Below are positions 32,725 through 41,263 of a stretch of DNA of 64,000 bases, piece after piece. This DNA is from AC-32 sp963765785 (GTDB lineage Bacteria > Actinomycetota > Thermoleophilia > Gaiellales > Gaiellaceae). Made by a program: the position numbers and the translations under genes. The notes below the pieces were generated by a model. It was not told the origin of the DNA and ran no database searches. It saw only the letters and a list, made by a program, of their open reading frames with translations. The first letter of the stretch is position 1. Each line of letters begins with the position of its first letter. The stretch covers positions 93,605 through 157,604 of the forward strand of contig CAVXXW010000020.1 of NCBI GenBank assembly GCA_963765785.1, given 5' to 3'.

Positions 32725-34971
32725 TCAGTGGTCGCTGGTGACGAGCACGCGGAGGTGCTCATCGAGCCCGAGGCGCTGGGCCTCGGCGACCGCCTCGCTG
32801 CGGCTGGAGACGCCGAGCTTGCGGTAGACGGAGATCGCCTGGGTCTTGATCGTGTTGCGGGAGACGAACAGCTGCTGGGCGATCTCGCGGAAGGAGAGGT
32901 GGGTCGCGAGCAGCGGGAGCAGCCGCAGCTCGGCCGGGGTCAGTCCCGTGTGGTGCACGCCCTCCGGCTCCGGGCTGACGTCGATCTCGTGCTGGACCTC
33001 GTCCACCTGCTCGGCGAGCGTTCCCAGGTTCGGGGATCGCTCGAGCAGCTCCCGCGCCTCTTCGAGCAGCTCGGCAGCGGCGCTCGTGTCACGCAGCGTC
33101 ACAAGCGCGCGGGCGAGCTCGAGCCGAAGCTGGACGGCCAGCCACGGGAGGGCGTCCATGACGTGCCGCGTGGACTCGCGGGCGGCGGTGATGGCGGCTC
33201 GCGCCTCGTTCCAGCGGCCGCGTCGCAGCAGTGCGCGCGCATGCGTCGCGTGCGCGAGCGCCCGAGGCGGGTGCCCTTCGACGCCTCCGGCCGCGACCAC
33301 CGCCTGCAGCGCTTCTTCGAGCTCGTCCGCGGCCTCGTGGTCGTCGAGCTGGCTCGCAGCGAGCACCTGCTCGCCGAGCGCGAGCACCTCGGTGTCGACG
33401 AGCCCGCCGGCAGCCGCGAGCTCCGCGGCCTCGGCGAGCGGCTCGGATGCGCGCTCGTAGCGCCCGAGCACCACCTGCGCGGCACCTTGCGACAGCAGCG
33501 CCCCCGGCCGCCAGATGCTCTTCGCCGGAAGCTCGTCGAGGGCGGCCTCGCTGTCGCGGAGCATGCGCCGCGCGCCCTTCTTGCAGAGCCAGGCCCGCAT
33601 GACCGACACCGCGGGAGCGACCGACGACCGTGCCTTCGCGGAGACACCGCGCGCGGCCGCGTCCAGCCAGTCCGACGCCTCCTCCGCGCGGCCGCGCAGC
33701 GCGTGCACGATCGAGCCGCGCACCGCGACCTCTGGATGCCGCTCCAGCAGCCCTTCCTCCTCGAAGCGGTCGAGCCAGCGCTCGATCGTCGCGACGCGGC
33801 CGGAGTGGTAGACGGCGAGGGCGACGTCCGAGAAGAGCGCCGCCGCACGGCTCGTGTCGCCCGCCGCGAAGGCGTGCTCGAGCGCCGACTCCCGGTCGCC
33901 GTCCGCCTCGAACCAGTCCGCGGCGTTCGCTTGCAGCTGCGGGACGAGCTCAGGCTCGGACTCGAGCAGCTCATGCTGGAGCAGGTCGCGGAAGAGATGG
34001 TGGTAGCGGTACCACTCGCGCCGGTTGTCGAGCGGAACGAGGAACAAGTTCGCGCGCTCGATCTTCTCGAGCTCGCGGGCAGAGCCCTCGTCGTCGAGGA
34101 TCGCGTCGCAGAGCGGTCCGCTGAGGCGCTCGAGCACGGCGGTACGGCGCAGGAAGCGCAGCGGCCCCGGCCGCAAGTGCGACAGGTACTCGGCGCGGAA
34201 GTAGTCGGCGAGGTAGCGGTCGTCGCCGGCGAGGCGGACGGACTCGAAGCCGGCCTGCCTGCCGTCGCGGATCGAGAGCGCCGCCAGGTAGAGCGCGGCA
34301 GCCCAGCCCTCGCACTGCTCGACGAGCTCCTCGGCCCGGTCGTCGTCGAGCCGCACGCCCACAGCGCCCAGCAACATGCGGGCCTCGCGGCCCGTCAGTG
34401 CGAGGTCGTCGACGCCGAGCTCGAGGAGCAGACCCCGCGCTCGGAGCGGCGCAAGGGGCAGCTTCGGCGCAACCCTGCCCGAGAGCACGACCATCGAGCC
34501 CTCCAGCTCGTCGTCGATCAGCGCCTCGACCGCCTCGAGCGCGGCACGCGCGTGCAGCAGGTTCGCGTCGTCGAGGACGAGCACGATCGGGCTCCGCGCA
34601 GCGAGCTCTGCAGCGAGACGGGGAACTGCGGCGGCCCAGATCGTCGGCCGCGGCGACCGCAGCGCCTCCACGACGGACCGCTCGAGCGGCTCCTCACGCG
34701 CGAGCGCAGCGGCGATGTGCCGGAGCAGGACGACCGGGTCGTTGTCGCGGTCGTCGACCGTGACCCAGGCGAAGCGCCGGGTGTCGCGCGCCGCCCACTG
34801 CGACAGCAGCGTCGTCTTGCCGTATCCCGCCGGCGCGACGACGGTCGCAACCGAGGCGCAGGTGCTCGCGCGCAAGCGGTTGACGAGGCCGGTGCGCGAG
34901 ACCGTCCCGGCGCGCGGCGCCGGCACCTGGATCCGCGACTCGAGAAAATCGAACGGGCGCGCCTCGGCCAC
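32725..34971 (-). CDS. LAL (MalT-like) LuxR family transcriptional regulator
   Basis: This large regulator of about 748 residues has an ATPase module (Walker A APAGYGKTTLL and Walker B PIVLVLDDANLL), a long helical TPR-like middle, and a C-terminal LuxR/GerE helix-turn-helix (LTPAELRLLPLLATHLSFREIAQQLFVSRNTIKTQ). It probably binds a small molecule and nucleotide and activates transcription. The GTG at 34971 follows GGAG by 6 bases and begins just before the family-typical LESRIQVPAPRAG; an upstream ATG at 35040 overlaps a half dyad. It is divergent from the NarL-type kinase. Confidence 0.9.
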   Translation of the reverse strand: MAEARPFDFLESRIQVPAPRAGTVSRTGLVNRLRASTCASVATVVAPAGYGKTTLLSQWAARDTRRFAWVTVDDRDNDPVVLLRHIAAALAREEPLERSVVEALRSPRPTIWAAAVPRLAAELAARSPIVLVLDDANLLHARAALEAVEALIDDELEGSMVVLSGRVAPKLPLAPLRARGLLLELGVDDLALTGREARMLLGAVGVRLDDDRAEELVEQCEGWAAALYLAALSIRDGRQAGFESVRLAGDDRYLADYFRAEYLSHLRPGPLRFLRRTAVLERLSGPLCDAILDDEGSARELEKIERANLFLVPLDNRREWYRYHHLFRDLLQHELLESEPELVPQLQANAADWFEADGDRESALEHAFAAGDTSRAAALFSDVALAVYHSGRVATIERWLDRFEEEGLLERHPEVAVRGSIVHALRGRAEEASDWLDAAARGVSAKARSSVAPAVSVMRAWLCKKGARRMLRDSEAALDELPAKSIWRPGALLSQGAAQVVLGRYERASEPLAEAAELAAAGGLVDTEVLALGEQVLAASQLDDHEAADELEEALQAVVAAGGVEGHPPRALAHATHARALLRRGRWNEARAAITAARESTRHVMDALPWLAVQLRLELARALVTLRDTSAAAELLEEARELLERSPNLGTLAEQVDEVQHEIDVSPEPEGVHHTGLTPAELRLLPLLATHLSFREIAQQLFVSRNTIKTQAISVYRKLGVSSRSEAVAEAQRLGLDEHLRVLVTSDH

Positions 34972-35035
34972 GCCGCTCCGGCGGACGGATGCGCGGCCGC
35001 GCTTAGGCGCGGCAAGAGAAGAAGGCGAGGCGGCG

Positions 35036-35057
35036 GGCATCGCCCCGCCATGATCCG
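35036..35057 (-). promoter_or_regulatory. GGGYGATG dyad, half-site (site 6)
   Basis: On the minus strand the right half GGGCGATGCC is perfect, but the left half (CGGATCA) is not. It lies 64 bases before the LAL regulator start at 34971 and encloses the decoy ATG at 35040. Confidence 0.4.
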
Positions 35058-35169
35058 TCCTGGCGACACGGCGTCCAATGGCGCCTCCACGACTCTTCGT
35101 GCGGCCGCGCACGGACCCAGCGGTGGTGCGTGCACCACGGTCGGGATGCGGATACGACGCGAGACTGAA

Positions 35170-35199
35170 TTGTCTCTGTAAGCCGAGTCTCCGTATTCT
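35170..35199 (+). promoter_or_regulatory. Sigma-70-type promoter of the NarL-type kinase, leaderless
   Basis: TTGTCT at 35170 and TATTCT at 35194 are separated by 18 bases. The GTG start codon is 6 bases beyond the -10 box, so transcription should start at the codon itself and give a leaderless mRNA. Confidence 0.6.
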
Positions 35200-35205
35200 G
35201 CTGGT

Positions 35206-36999
35206 GTGTCTACACATGCGGCGCCGGCCAAAGCTGCCGAGCGGCTGACGACCGCGGCTCCCCGTTCCATCGCCGCGCTCGGCCTCGCAGGGGCGTCAGC
35301 GTCGGTGCTCGCAGGTTGGTTCGTGTGGGGAAGCCCCCTCGTCTCGCACCCCGAGGCGATGGCCGTCGGGAAGGGGCTGATCGTCGCGGCCTATGCCGGT
35401 GCCGGCATCTACACATGGGCTCGGCGGCCCGCAAGCCGGCTCGGGCCGCTGATCACGGGCGTGGCCTTCGTGTACACGGTGACCGCGCTCACCGACGTCG
35501 ACGAGTCGTTCCCGTACACCGTGGGACGCGTCGCGCTCGCGGTGCTCGTCGTCTACTTCGCCTACCTGTTCGCGAGCTTCCCGCGCGGCCGGCCCCAGTC
35601 CGCGTTCGAGCGGCGCTTCGTCGCCGCAGCGGTAGCGCTGACCGTCATCCCGTGGGCCGTGCTGCTGGTCTTCGCGAACCAGCTGCCGCATGGCGGTCCG
35701 CTCAGCGATTGCACGAGCAACTGCCCCGGCAACGCGCTGCAGCTCGTCCAGAGCTCGAGCGGCGTCACGCACGCGCTCGGGCTGGCCGCCAACTCCGCGA
35801 CTGCGCTGATCGTCCTGGCGGCAATCGTGCTGCTCGCCCAGAAGGCGGCCTCGGAGCCACTCGTGCGGCGCCGGGCGCTCACCCCGCTCATCTACGCATC
35901 AATCATCCTCGCCGCGAGCTTCGGGACCTACAGCATCGTCAGCGAGGCGATCTCCCCGCCGGGCGCCGCCTTCCGCGTCGCCACGGCGGCGGGGGCGCTC
36001 GCGATTCCGGTCGCGCTGCTCTTCGGGCTGGTGCGCGGCCGGCTGATCGCGACGTCGGCGATGTGGCGCGAGATGTCCCGCGTCTCGCCGCAGGCCGTGA
36101 CGCCGACCTGGGTCGAGGAGTTCCTGCGCGACACGCTGGGCGACCCGTCCTTCGAGCTCGCGCTCTGGAGCGACGAGCGCAACAGCTTCGTCGACGTGGG
36201 CGGCCGCATCTACGACCTTCCGAGCCCCACGACCGCGCGCGCCGTCACGTTGATCGCAAGCCGCGACCTGCCGTCGCTCGCGCTCGTGCACGACATCGCG
36301 CTCAACGAGGATCTCGAGATCGTGCAAGGTCTCGGCGTGACGGCGGCGACACTGCTCGAGAACGCAACCCTGGTCGGCGAGCTGCAGGCGTCGCGCGCGC
36401 GCATCGTCGATTCGGTCGAGCAAGAGCGCCACCGGCTCGAGCGCGACCTGCACGACGGGGCGCAGCAGCGGCTGACGACGATCCAGCTCAGGCTCGCAGT
36501 CGCCAGCGAGGAGACCGATCAGGCTGGGCTGCGCGAGGAGCTCGAGGCGCTTGCGGCCGAGACCGCGGCGGCGGCCAGCGAGCTCCGCGCAGTTGCGCAC
36601 GGGATCTACCCGCCGCTCCTGCACGACGCCGGTGTCGCGCCGGCCCTGCGAGCGGTCGCGGGCCGGGCCCCGATCCGGGTGCGGATGGTCGACCGCGGCA
36701 TCGGCCGCGCGCCGGCCGGAGTCGAGCTCGCCGTCTACTACTGCGCGCTCGAAGCGCTCCAGAACGCCGCCAAGCACGCTGGCGCGGACGTGCAGGCGGT
36801 CGTGACGCTTGCTCGCACCCACGACGAGCTCGTGTTCGAGGTCCGCGACGACGGCCCGGGCTTCGATCACGGCGCCACCGGCGACGGCATCGGCCTCGTC
36901 AGCATGCGCGACCGGATCGGCGCCGTCGGCGGCCGGCTCGAGATCCGCTCGGCACCGGGCGCCGGCACCAGCGTGCGCGGTACGGTTCCTGCGGAGTGA
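35206..36999 (+). CDS. NarL-type sensor histidine kinase (HisKA_3)
   Basis: The 597-residue protein has an N-terminal membrane region of about eight helices (residues 20-285), a GAF-like linker, and a HisKA_3 dimerisation domain with the phosphoacceptor His in ERHRLERDLHDGAQQRL. The HATPase_c domain follows with ALEALQNAAKHAGA (N box), VRDDGPGFD (G1) and GDGIGLVSMRDRIGAVGGRLEI (G2). An extracytoplasmic loop with two cysteines (SDCTSNCPGN) could be a sensing site. It starts with a leaderless GTG; its stop overlaps the response regulator start in a GTGA. Confidence 0.93.
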   Translation: MSTHAAPAKAAERLTTAAPRSIAALGLAGASASVLAGWFVWGSPLVSHPEAMAVGKGLIVAAYAGAGIYTWARRPASRLGPLITGVAFVYTVTALTDVDESFPYTVGRVALAVLVVYFAYLFASFPRGRPQSAFERRFVAAAVALTVIPWAVLLVFANQLPHGGPLSDCTSNCPGNALQLVQSSSGVTHALGLAANSATALIVLAAIVLLAQKAASEPLVRRRALTPLIYASIILAASFGTYSIVSEAISPPGAAFRVATAAGALAIPVALLFGLVRGRLIATSAMWREMSRVSPQAVTPTWVEEFLRDTLGDPSFELALWSDERNSFVDVGGRIYDLPSPTTARAVTLIASRDLPSLALVHDIALNEDLEIVQGLGVTAATLLENATLVGELQASRARIVDSVEQERHRLERDLHDGAQQRLTTIQLRLAVASEETDQAGLREELEALAAETAAAASELRAVAHGIYPPLLHDAGVAPALRAVAGRAPIRVRMVDRGIGRAPAGVELAVYYCALEALQNAAKHAGADVQAVVTLARTHDELVFEVRDDGPGFDHGATGDGIGLVSMRDRIGAVGGRLEIRSAPGAGTSVRGTVPAE

Positions 37000-37685
37000 G
37001 GGACGGCAGCGCGCTACGGGTCGTGATCGGCGACGACAGCTTCCTGGCCCGCGAGGCGATCGTCGCCTTGCTCGAGGGCACAGCGGGCATCGACCTCGTC
37101 GCCGTCTGCGAGGACGCCGACTCGCTGCGCTCGGCGATCGACCGCGAGGAGCCCGACGTCGTCCTGACCGACATCCGGATGCCGCCCGACCACCGCGACG
37201 AAGGGATCCGGCTAGCCAACGAGCTGCGAGAGACACGGCCGAAGGTCGGCGTAGTCGTCCTCAGCCAGCACGCGGAGCCGACCTACGCGGTCCTCCTGTT
37301 CGAGGACGGCTCGCACGGCCGCGCCTATCTGCTCAAGGAGAGCCTGAAGAACCGCGACGAGCTCGTCCGCGCCGTGGTGACGGTGGCCGACGGCGGCTCG
37401 GTCGTCGACCCGCTGATCGTCGACGAGCTGCTCGAGATCCAGCGCCGCCGGCGGGACACGCCGCTCGACAGCCTGACGCCGCGCGAGCTCGAGATCCTCG
37501 GCCTGATCGCCGAAGGCAGGAGCAACGCCGCCATCGCCGAGAAGCTCGTCGTGACGAAGCGCGCCGTCGAGCGGCACATCAACAGCATCTTCCTGAAGCT
37601 CGGCCTGCGCGAGAGCGAGAACGTCAGCCGGCGAGTGAAGGCGGCGCTGCTCTACCTCTCGGGCGAGACCGACGGCGTCGCCTGA
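36996..37685 (+). CDS. NarL/FixJ response regulator
   Basis: The 229-residue protein has a receiver domain with the acidic pair in VVIGDDSF, the phosphoacceptor Asp in DVVLTDIRMPP, the Thr/Ser position in VVVLSQHAEP and Lys in AYLLKESLKN, then a GerE-type HTH (LTPRELEILGLIAEGRSNAAIAEKLVVTKRAVERHI). The extra residues PPDHRDEGIRLA after the phosphoacceptor are typical of the actinobacterial subgroup. GTG overlaps the kinase stop, so this is its cognate partner. It is one of three GerE-type regulators in the window that might bind the dyad. Confidence 0.94.
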   Translation: MRDGSALRVVIGDDSFLAREAIVALLEGTAGIDLVAVCEDADSLRSAIDREEPDVVLTDIRMPPDHRDEGIRLANELRETRPKVGVVVLSQHAEPTYAVLLFEDGSHGRAYLLKESLKNRDELVRAVVTVADGGSVVDPLIVDELLEIQRRRRDTPLDSLTPRELEILGLIAEGRSNAAIAEKLVVTKRAVERHINSIFLKLGLRESENVSRRVKAALLYLSGETDGVA

Positions 37686-37693
37686 TCCCGCGC

Positions 37694-37715
37694 GTCACCC
37701 GCACTGGGTGATGCA
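37694..37715 (+). promoter_or_regulatory. GGGYGATG dyad, site 7
   Basis: GTCACCC-N5-GGGTGATGCA gives the clearest dyad symmetry, TCACCC against GGGTGA. It lies 30 bases before the GTG of the membrane protein at 37746, which has no Shine-Dalgarno sequence. Confidence 0.68.
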
Positions 37716-37745
37716 ACCCAGTTAGTACTGGCGGAACCTGGCCTC

Positions 37746-38927
37746 GTGGCCCAACCGGCTCAAGCCGCCGCGGCGCCTCAGGCAAATCACGAGCGATTCG
37801 CCTGGCGATCGTGGGTGCCCTGGACGATCGTCGTCCTGGCGGCGATCATCGCGCTCGTCGCAGCGCTCAACGTCTGGGTCAAGCGCCAGGCGCTGAGCAC
37901 GGACAACTGGACGAACGCCAGCTCACAGCTGCTCGAGAACGACCAGATCCGCTCGGCGCTCTCCGTCTACCTCGTGAACCAGCTGTACGAGAACGTGAAC
38001 GTCAGCCAGCAGCTCGAGCAGCGGCTGCCGCCGCCGGTCAAGCCGCTCGCGCCCCAGATCGCGCTGGGGCTGCAGCAGGTCGCGATCCGGGCAACGGACG
38101 GCCTCCTCGCGCGGCCGAGGGTCCAGCAGCTCTGGCGCGAGGCGAACCGCCGCGCCCACAAGCGCTTCATCGCTGTCCTGGATGGCAAGCACAGTGCCCT
38201 CCAGACCGACAACGGCAACGTCGTCCTGAACCTGCAACCGATCCTGCAGCAGCTCGAGCAGCAGACCGGAATCGGCTCCAGATTGCAGGGCAAGTTACCC
38301 GCGGACGCGGGAAAGATCACGATCATGAAGGGCAACCAGCTCGACACGGCGCGGAAGTCCGTGAAAGTGATCCGCGTGCTCAGCTACTTCCTCATCTTCC
38401 TCGTGATCGCGCTCTACGCGCTCGCCATGTACCTCAGCCGAGACCGGCGGAAGATCCTGCTCGGCGCGGGCGTGAGCATCCTCGTGGTGGGCCTGCTCGT
38501 CCTCGTCGTGCGCCGCTTCGCCGGCAACTACCTCGTCGACCAGCTGACCTCGAACCCCGACGCGAAGAAGGCCGTGACGGCCACCTGGGCGATCGGGACG
38601 GAGCTGCTGCGCAACGTCGGCGAGAACGCGGTCATTTACGGGCTCGTGGTCATCTTCGCGGCCTGGATAGCCGGGCCGTCGCGGCCGGCGACCTGGTGCC
38701 GGCGCGTGTCGGCGCCGACGATCCGCGACCATCCGGTCGTGCTCTACGGCGCGGTCACGCTCGTGCTGGTCCTCGTCCTGCTCGCGGGGCCGACGGACGC
38801 GCAGCGCATCTACCCGCTCCTCTTCCTGTTCGCGCTCGCCTACGTGGGCACCGAATATCTGCGGCGCCAAACGATCCGCGAGTTCCCGGCCGAGAGCAGC
38901 GGCGCGCAGCAGCTCCCGGCTGCCTGA
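37746..38927 (+). CDS. Hypothetical integral membrane protein (393 residues)
   Basis: No named family is certain. One N-terminal helix (WTIVVLAAIIALVAALNVWV) is followed by a 160-residue extracytoplasmic domain rich in Gln and Asn (DNWTNASSQLLENDQIRSALS and VVLNLQPILQQLEQQTGIG), then about five helices. The pattern, including TDNWTNASSQLL, is seen in other actinobacterial proteins of unknown role and suggests an envelope stress or sensing function. The GTG start is probably leaderless and controlled by the dyad 30 bases upstream. Confidence 0.85.
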   Translation: MAQPAQAAAAPQANHERFAWRSWVPWTIVVLAAIIALVAALNVWVKRQALSTDNWTNASSQLLENDQIRSALSVYLVNQLYENVNVSQQLEQRLPPPVKPLAPQIALGLQQVAIRATDGLLARPRVQQLWREANRRAHKRFIAVLDGKHSALQTDNGNVVLNLQPILQQLEQQTGIGSRLQGKLPADAGKITIMKGNQLDTARKSVKVIRVLSYFLIFLVIALYALAMYLSRDRRKILLGAGVSILVVGLLVLVVRRFAGNYLVDQLTSNPDAKKAVTATWAIGTELLRNVGENAVIYGLVVIFAAWIAGPSRPATWCRRVSAPTIRDHPVVLYGAVTLVLVLVLLAGPTDAQRIYPLLFLFALAYVGTEYLRRQTIREFPAESSGAQQLPAA

Positions 38928-38930
38928 CCG

Positions 38931-38952
38931 TTCACCCCGTTCGGGCGATGAG
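38931..38952 (+). promoter_or_regulatory. GGGYGATG dyad, site 8
   Basis: TTCACCC-N5-GGGCGATGAG lies 30 bases before the ATG at 38983. A possible -10 box, TACGGT, follows at 38966, so the right half of the dyad overlaps the expected -35 region. Confidence 0.7.
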
Positions 38953-38982
38953 CCGCGCAGGCGGGTACGGTGGACTGTCGGC

Positions 38983-39198
38983 ATGATGCCCAATCCCCAC
39001 ATACTGCTCGAGGTCTCGCTTACAGTCGTCGTCACGCTGGTGATGCTCCGCATGGGCCTGCGCCGGCAACCTGCTCGCCGTCCGCTCGACCAGCCGCCGC
39101 TGCGCGTCCTGCCGCCGCCGCATCGAGACGCCGTACTGCCCGCACTGCACGCGCTGACGGCCGACAGGCAGGAGTGCCGGCGCCCGCTCAGCAGCTGA
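38983..39198 (+). CDS. Small membrane-anchored protein (71 residues), tentative
   Basis: The frame opens MMPNPHILLEVSLTVVVTLVMLRMGLRR, which gives one membrane helix, followed by a Pro/Arg-rich tail. There is no Shine-Dalgarno, but its ATG sits exactly 30 bases behind a dyad, the same spacing as for several dyad genes. It overlaps the start of the metallo-hydrolase by 25 bases. It may be a true small protein or merely a translated leader for the next gene. Confidence 0.5.
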   Translation: MMPNPHILLEVSLTVVVTLVMLRMGLRRQPARRPLDQPPLRVLPPPHRDAVLPALHALTADRQECRRPLSS

Positions 39199-39935
39199 GC
39201 CTGACCTGGCTCGGGCACAGCACCGTCCTGCTCGAAGCGGCCGGGACGCGGCTCCTCACCGATCCGCTCCTGCGCCCGCGCGTGATGCACCTCCGCCGCG
39301 TCGCGCCGCCTCCCGCACCGCTCGACGACGAGCTGGACGCCGTGCTCGTCTCGCACGTGCACTACGACCACCTGGACGTCGCGTCCCTGCGGCGGCTGCA
39401 CGCCAAGCGCTTCGTCGTCCCGCACGGCGCGGGCCGCCTGCTCGCCCGGAGAGGGCTCGGACCGGTCGTGGAGCTCGGCGAGGGAGACGAGCTCCCGCTG
39501 AACGGCCTGACCGTGCGCGCCACGCACGCGGCCCACTCGGCGCGCCGGTGGGTCGGCGCGTCGGCGTCGCTCGGCTACGTCGTCTCGACCCCGGGGCGCG
39601 TCTACTTCGCCGGCGACACCGATCTGTTCGACGGCATGCGGCGGCTCGCGCCGCTCGACGTCGCACTGCTGCCGGTCGCGGGCTGGGGCCCGCGCGTCGG
39701 CCGCGGCCACCTCGACCCGCGCCAGGCTGCCGAGGCGCTGCGCCTGCTGCAGCCGCGAGTTGCGATCCCGATCCACTGGGGGACGTACCTACGCATGGGG
39801 ATGAGCCGCGACGGCGACGTCCTGCGCGAGCCCGCCGAGCAGTTCGAGCGCCTCGCGGGTGAGCTCGCGCCCGAGGTGTCGGTGCGGATCCTCGACCCGG
39901 GCGAGACGCTCGTCCACGCGAGAGCCGCGTCGTGA
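39174..39935 (+). CDS. Metallo-beta-lactamase-fold hydrolase (UlaG-like)
   Basis: This 253-residue protein has the MBL-fold metal ligands in LVSHVHYDHLD (HxHxDH variant: H-V-H-Y-D-H), then THAAHSARRWVG, the Asp in YFAGDTDLFDGM and the last His in PIHWGTYL. It resembles UlaG/YtnP-type lactonases or phosphodiesterases; the substrate is unknown. The GTG start follows AGGCAGGAG. Its stop overlaps the GTG of the flippase-like gene (GTGA), so it may be co-translated with that protein. Confidence 0.9.
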   Translation: MPAPAQQLSLTWLGHSTVLLEAAGTRLLTDPLLRPRVMHLRRVAPPPAPLDDELDAVLVSHVHYDHLDVASLRRLHAKRFVVPHGAGRLLARRGLGPVVELGEGDELPLNGLTVRATHAAHSARRWVGASASLGYVVSTPGRVYFAGDTDLFDGMRRLAPLDVALLPVAGWGPRVGRGHLDPRQAAEALRLLQPRVAIPIHWGTYLRMGMSRDGDVLREPAEQFERLAGELAPEVSVRILDPGETLVHARAAS

Positions 39936-41020
39936 AGTTCCTGCGCAAGCCGCTGACCAAACGGCTCCTGCTCGCCGCCGCGAGCCTCGCGATCGTCGTT
40001 GCGACGTTCGTCTACTTCCTGCCGACGATCGCCAACTACGGCCAGGTGTGGGACGTGGTCAAGGACCTCTCGTGGCAGCAGATCCTGCTGCTCCTCGGTG
40101 CGACGGCCCTGAACCTCGCCACCTTCGCCCCTCCGTGGATGGTCGCGCTCCCCGGTCTCACGTTCATGCAGGCCTTGACCGTGACGCAGGCGTCGACGGC
40201 GCTCTCGATCGTCGTGCCGGGCGGCATCGCGGCCGGCGTCGCCGGCTCCTACGGGATCCTGCGCAAGTGGGGCTTCGCGCTGAACGACGTGACGCGCGCG
40301 ATCACGCTCACCGGCCTCTGGAACCAGTTCCTCAACCTGACTTTCCCGATCGTGGCGGTCTTCCTGCTCGCGATCGAGGGCGAGAGCACGGCCGCGCTCG
40401 CCACGGTCGCGTTCGTCGGCGTCGCGATCCTCGGCGTCGTGATCGCCGGCTTCGTGCTCGTGCTGGTCAGCGACCGCCTTGCCGAGGACATCGGCAACGT
40501 CGCCGCCCGCTTCGCCGACTGGGCGCTCGGCAAGTGCCGCCGCGGGCCCGTCAAGTGGAACGGCAAGAGCTTCGAGCGCTTCCGCAACGAGGCGGGCGAC
40601 CTGCTCGAGCGGCGCTGGCCCCTCCTGACCCTGGCCTCGCTCGCCGGGCAGCTGACCGTCTTCCTGCTCCTGCTGATCTCGCTGCGCACGCTGGGGGTCT
40701 CGGCGGCGCAGGTGACCGCCGTCGAGGCCTTCGCCGCCTGGTCGCTCGCGCGGCTCGTCGGCTCGATCCCGATCACGCCCGGCGGGATCGGCGTCGTCGA
40801 GCTCGCGCTGACCGGCACGCTCGTCGGCTTCGGCGGCAACAACGCCGGCGTCGTCGCCGCCGTGCTCGTCTACCGCTTCCTGACGGCAGTTCCGACGCTG
40901 CTGCTCGGACTCGGCGCGGCCTTCACCTGGCGCCGGCAACGGCCCAAGCCGCCGAGTGACGCCTTTCACCCGGTCGGGGCGATGCCCGTCGACGGCGGAC
41001 GATCGAGCCTGGAGCCCTAG
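39932..41020 (+). CDS. Flippase-like / LPG-synthase transmembrane domain protein (second copy)
   Basis: The 362-residue membrane protein has the same family pattern as the gene at 18295: STALSIVVPGGIAAGVAGSYG and SIPITPGGIGVVELALTG. About eight helices are present. A dyad for the next gene lies inside its last 60 bases, so those residues (FHPVGAM) are probably translation of regulatory DNA, a sign that the C-terminus is not constrained. It is coupled to the metallo-hydrolase upstream. Confidence 0.87.
   Translation: MKFLRKPLTKRLLLAAASLAIVVATFVYFLPTIANYGQVWDVVKDLSWQQILLLLGATALNLATFAPPWMVALPGLTFMQALTVTQASTALSIVVPGGIAAGVAGSYGILRKWGFALNDVTRAITLTGLWNQFLNLTFPIVAVFLLAIEGESTAALATVAFVGVAILGVVIAGFVLVLVSDRLAEDIGNVAARFADWALGKCRRGPVKWNGKSFERFRNEAGDLLERRWPLLTLASLAGQLTVFLLLLISLRTLGVSAAQVTAVEAFAAWSLARLVGSIPITPGGIGVVELALTGTLVGFGGNNAGVVAAVLVYRFLTAVPTLLLGLGAAFTWRRQRPKPPSDAFHPVGAMPVDGGRSSLEP
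40965..40986 (+). promoter_or_regulatory. GGGYGATG dyad, site 9
   Basis: TTCACCC-N5-GGGCGATGCC is a perfect copy inside the 3' end of the flippase-like gene and 61 bases before the small membrane gene at 41048, which has a good Shine-Dalgarno. Confidence 0.7.
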
Positions 41021-41047
41021 AACTCCGGCGGTGAAGAAGGGAGCGGC

Positions 41048-41254
41048 ATGGACGACGATGGCTTTGGGTGGAAGTTCTGGCTCTGGGTGGTCGGGGTCGC
41101 GCTGGCGATCGGAATCGGCGGGATGATCCTGTTCATCCTGATCGGGGCCGCCTGGTACTCGTGGGGCTTCTTCGGCGCCCTGGCGTTCATCTGCATCGTG
41201 GCGCTCGCGTTCGGGTGGATCTACGACAAACGCCACCAACGCGAGTCGATCTAG
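41048..41254 (+). CDS. Small membrane protein (68 residues)
   Basis: The product has two hydrophobic helices (FWLWVVGVALAIGIGGMILF and WGFFGALAFICIVALAFGWIY) and charged ends. A GAAGGGAG sequence precedes the ATG. A dyad 61 bases upstream suggests its own promoter. It lies 9 bases before the PRC-barrel-like gene, which is probably co-transcribed. Function unknown. Confidence 0.75.
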   Translation: MDDDGFGWKFWLWVVGVALAIGIGGMILFILIGAAWYSWGFFGALAFICIVALAFGWIYDKRHQRESI

Positions 41255-41263
41255 CCGCGCGGC

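Noticed and set aside
32728..35181. An 817-codon plus-strand frame opposite the LAL regulator
   Set aside because: It is composed of low-complexity RR/VE-rich sequence with no motif, and the opposite strand has a complete LAL regulator.
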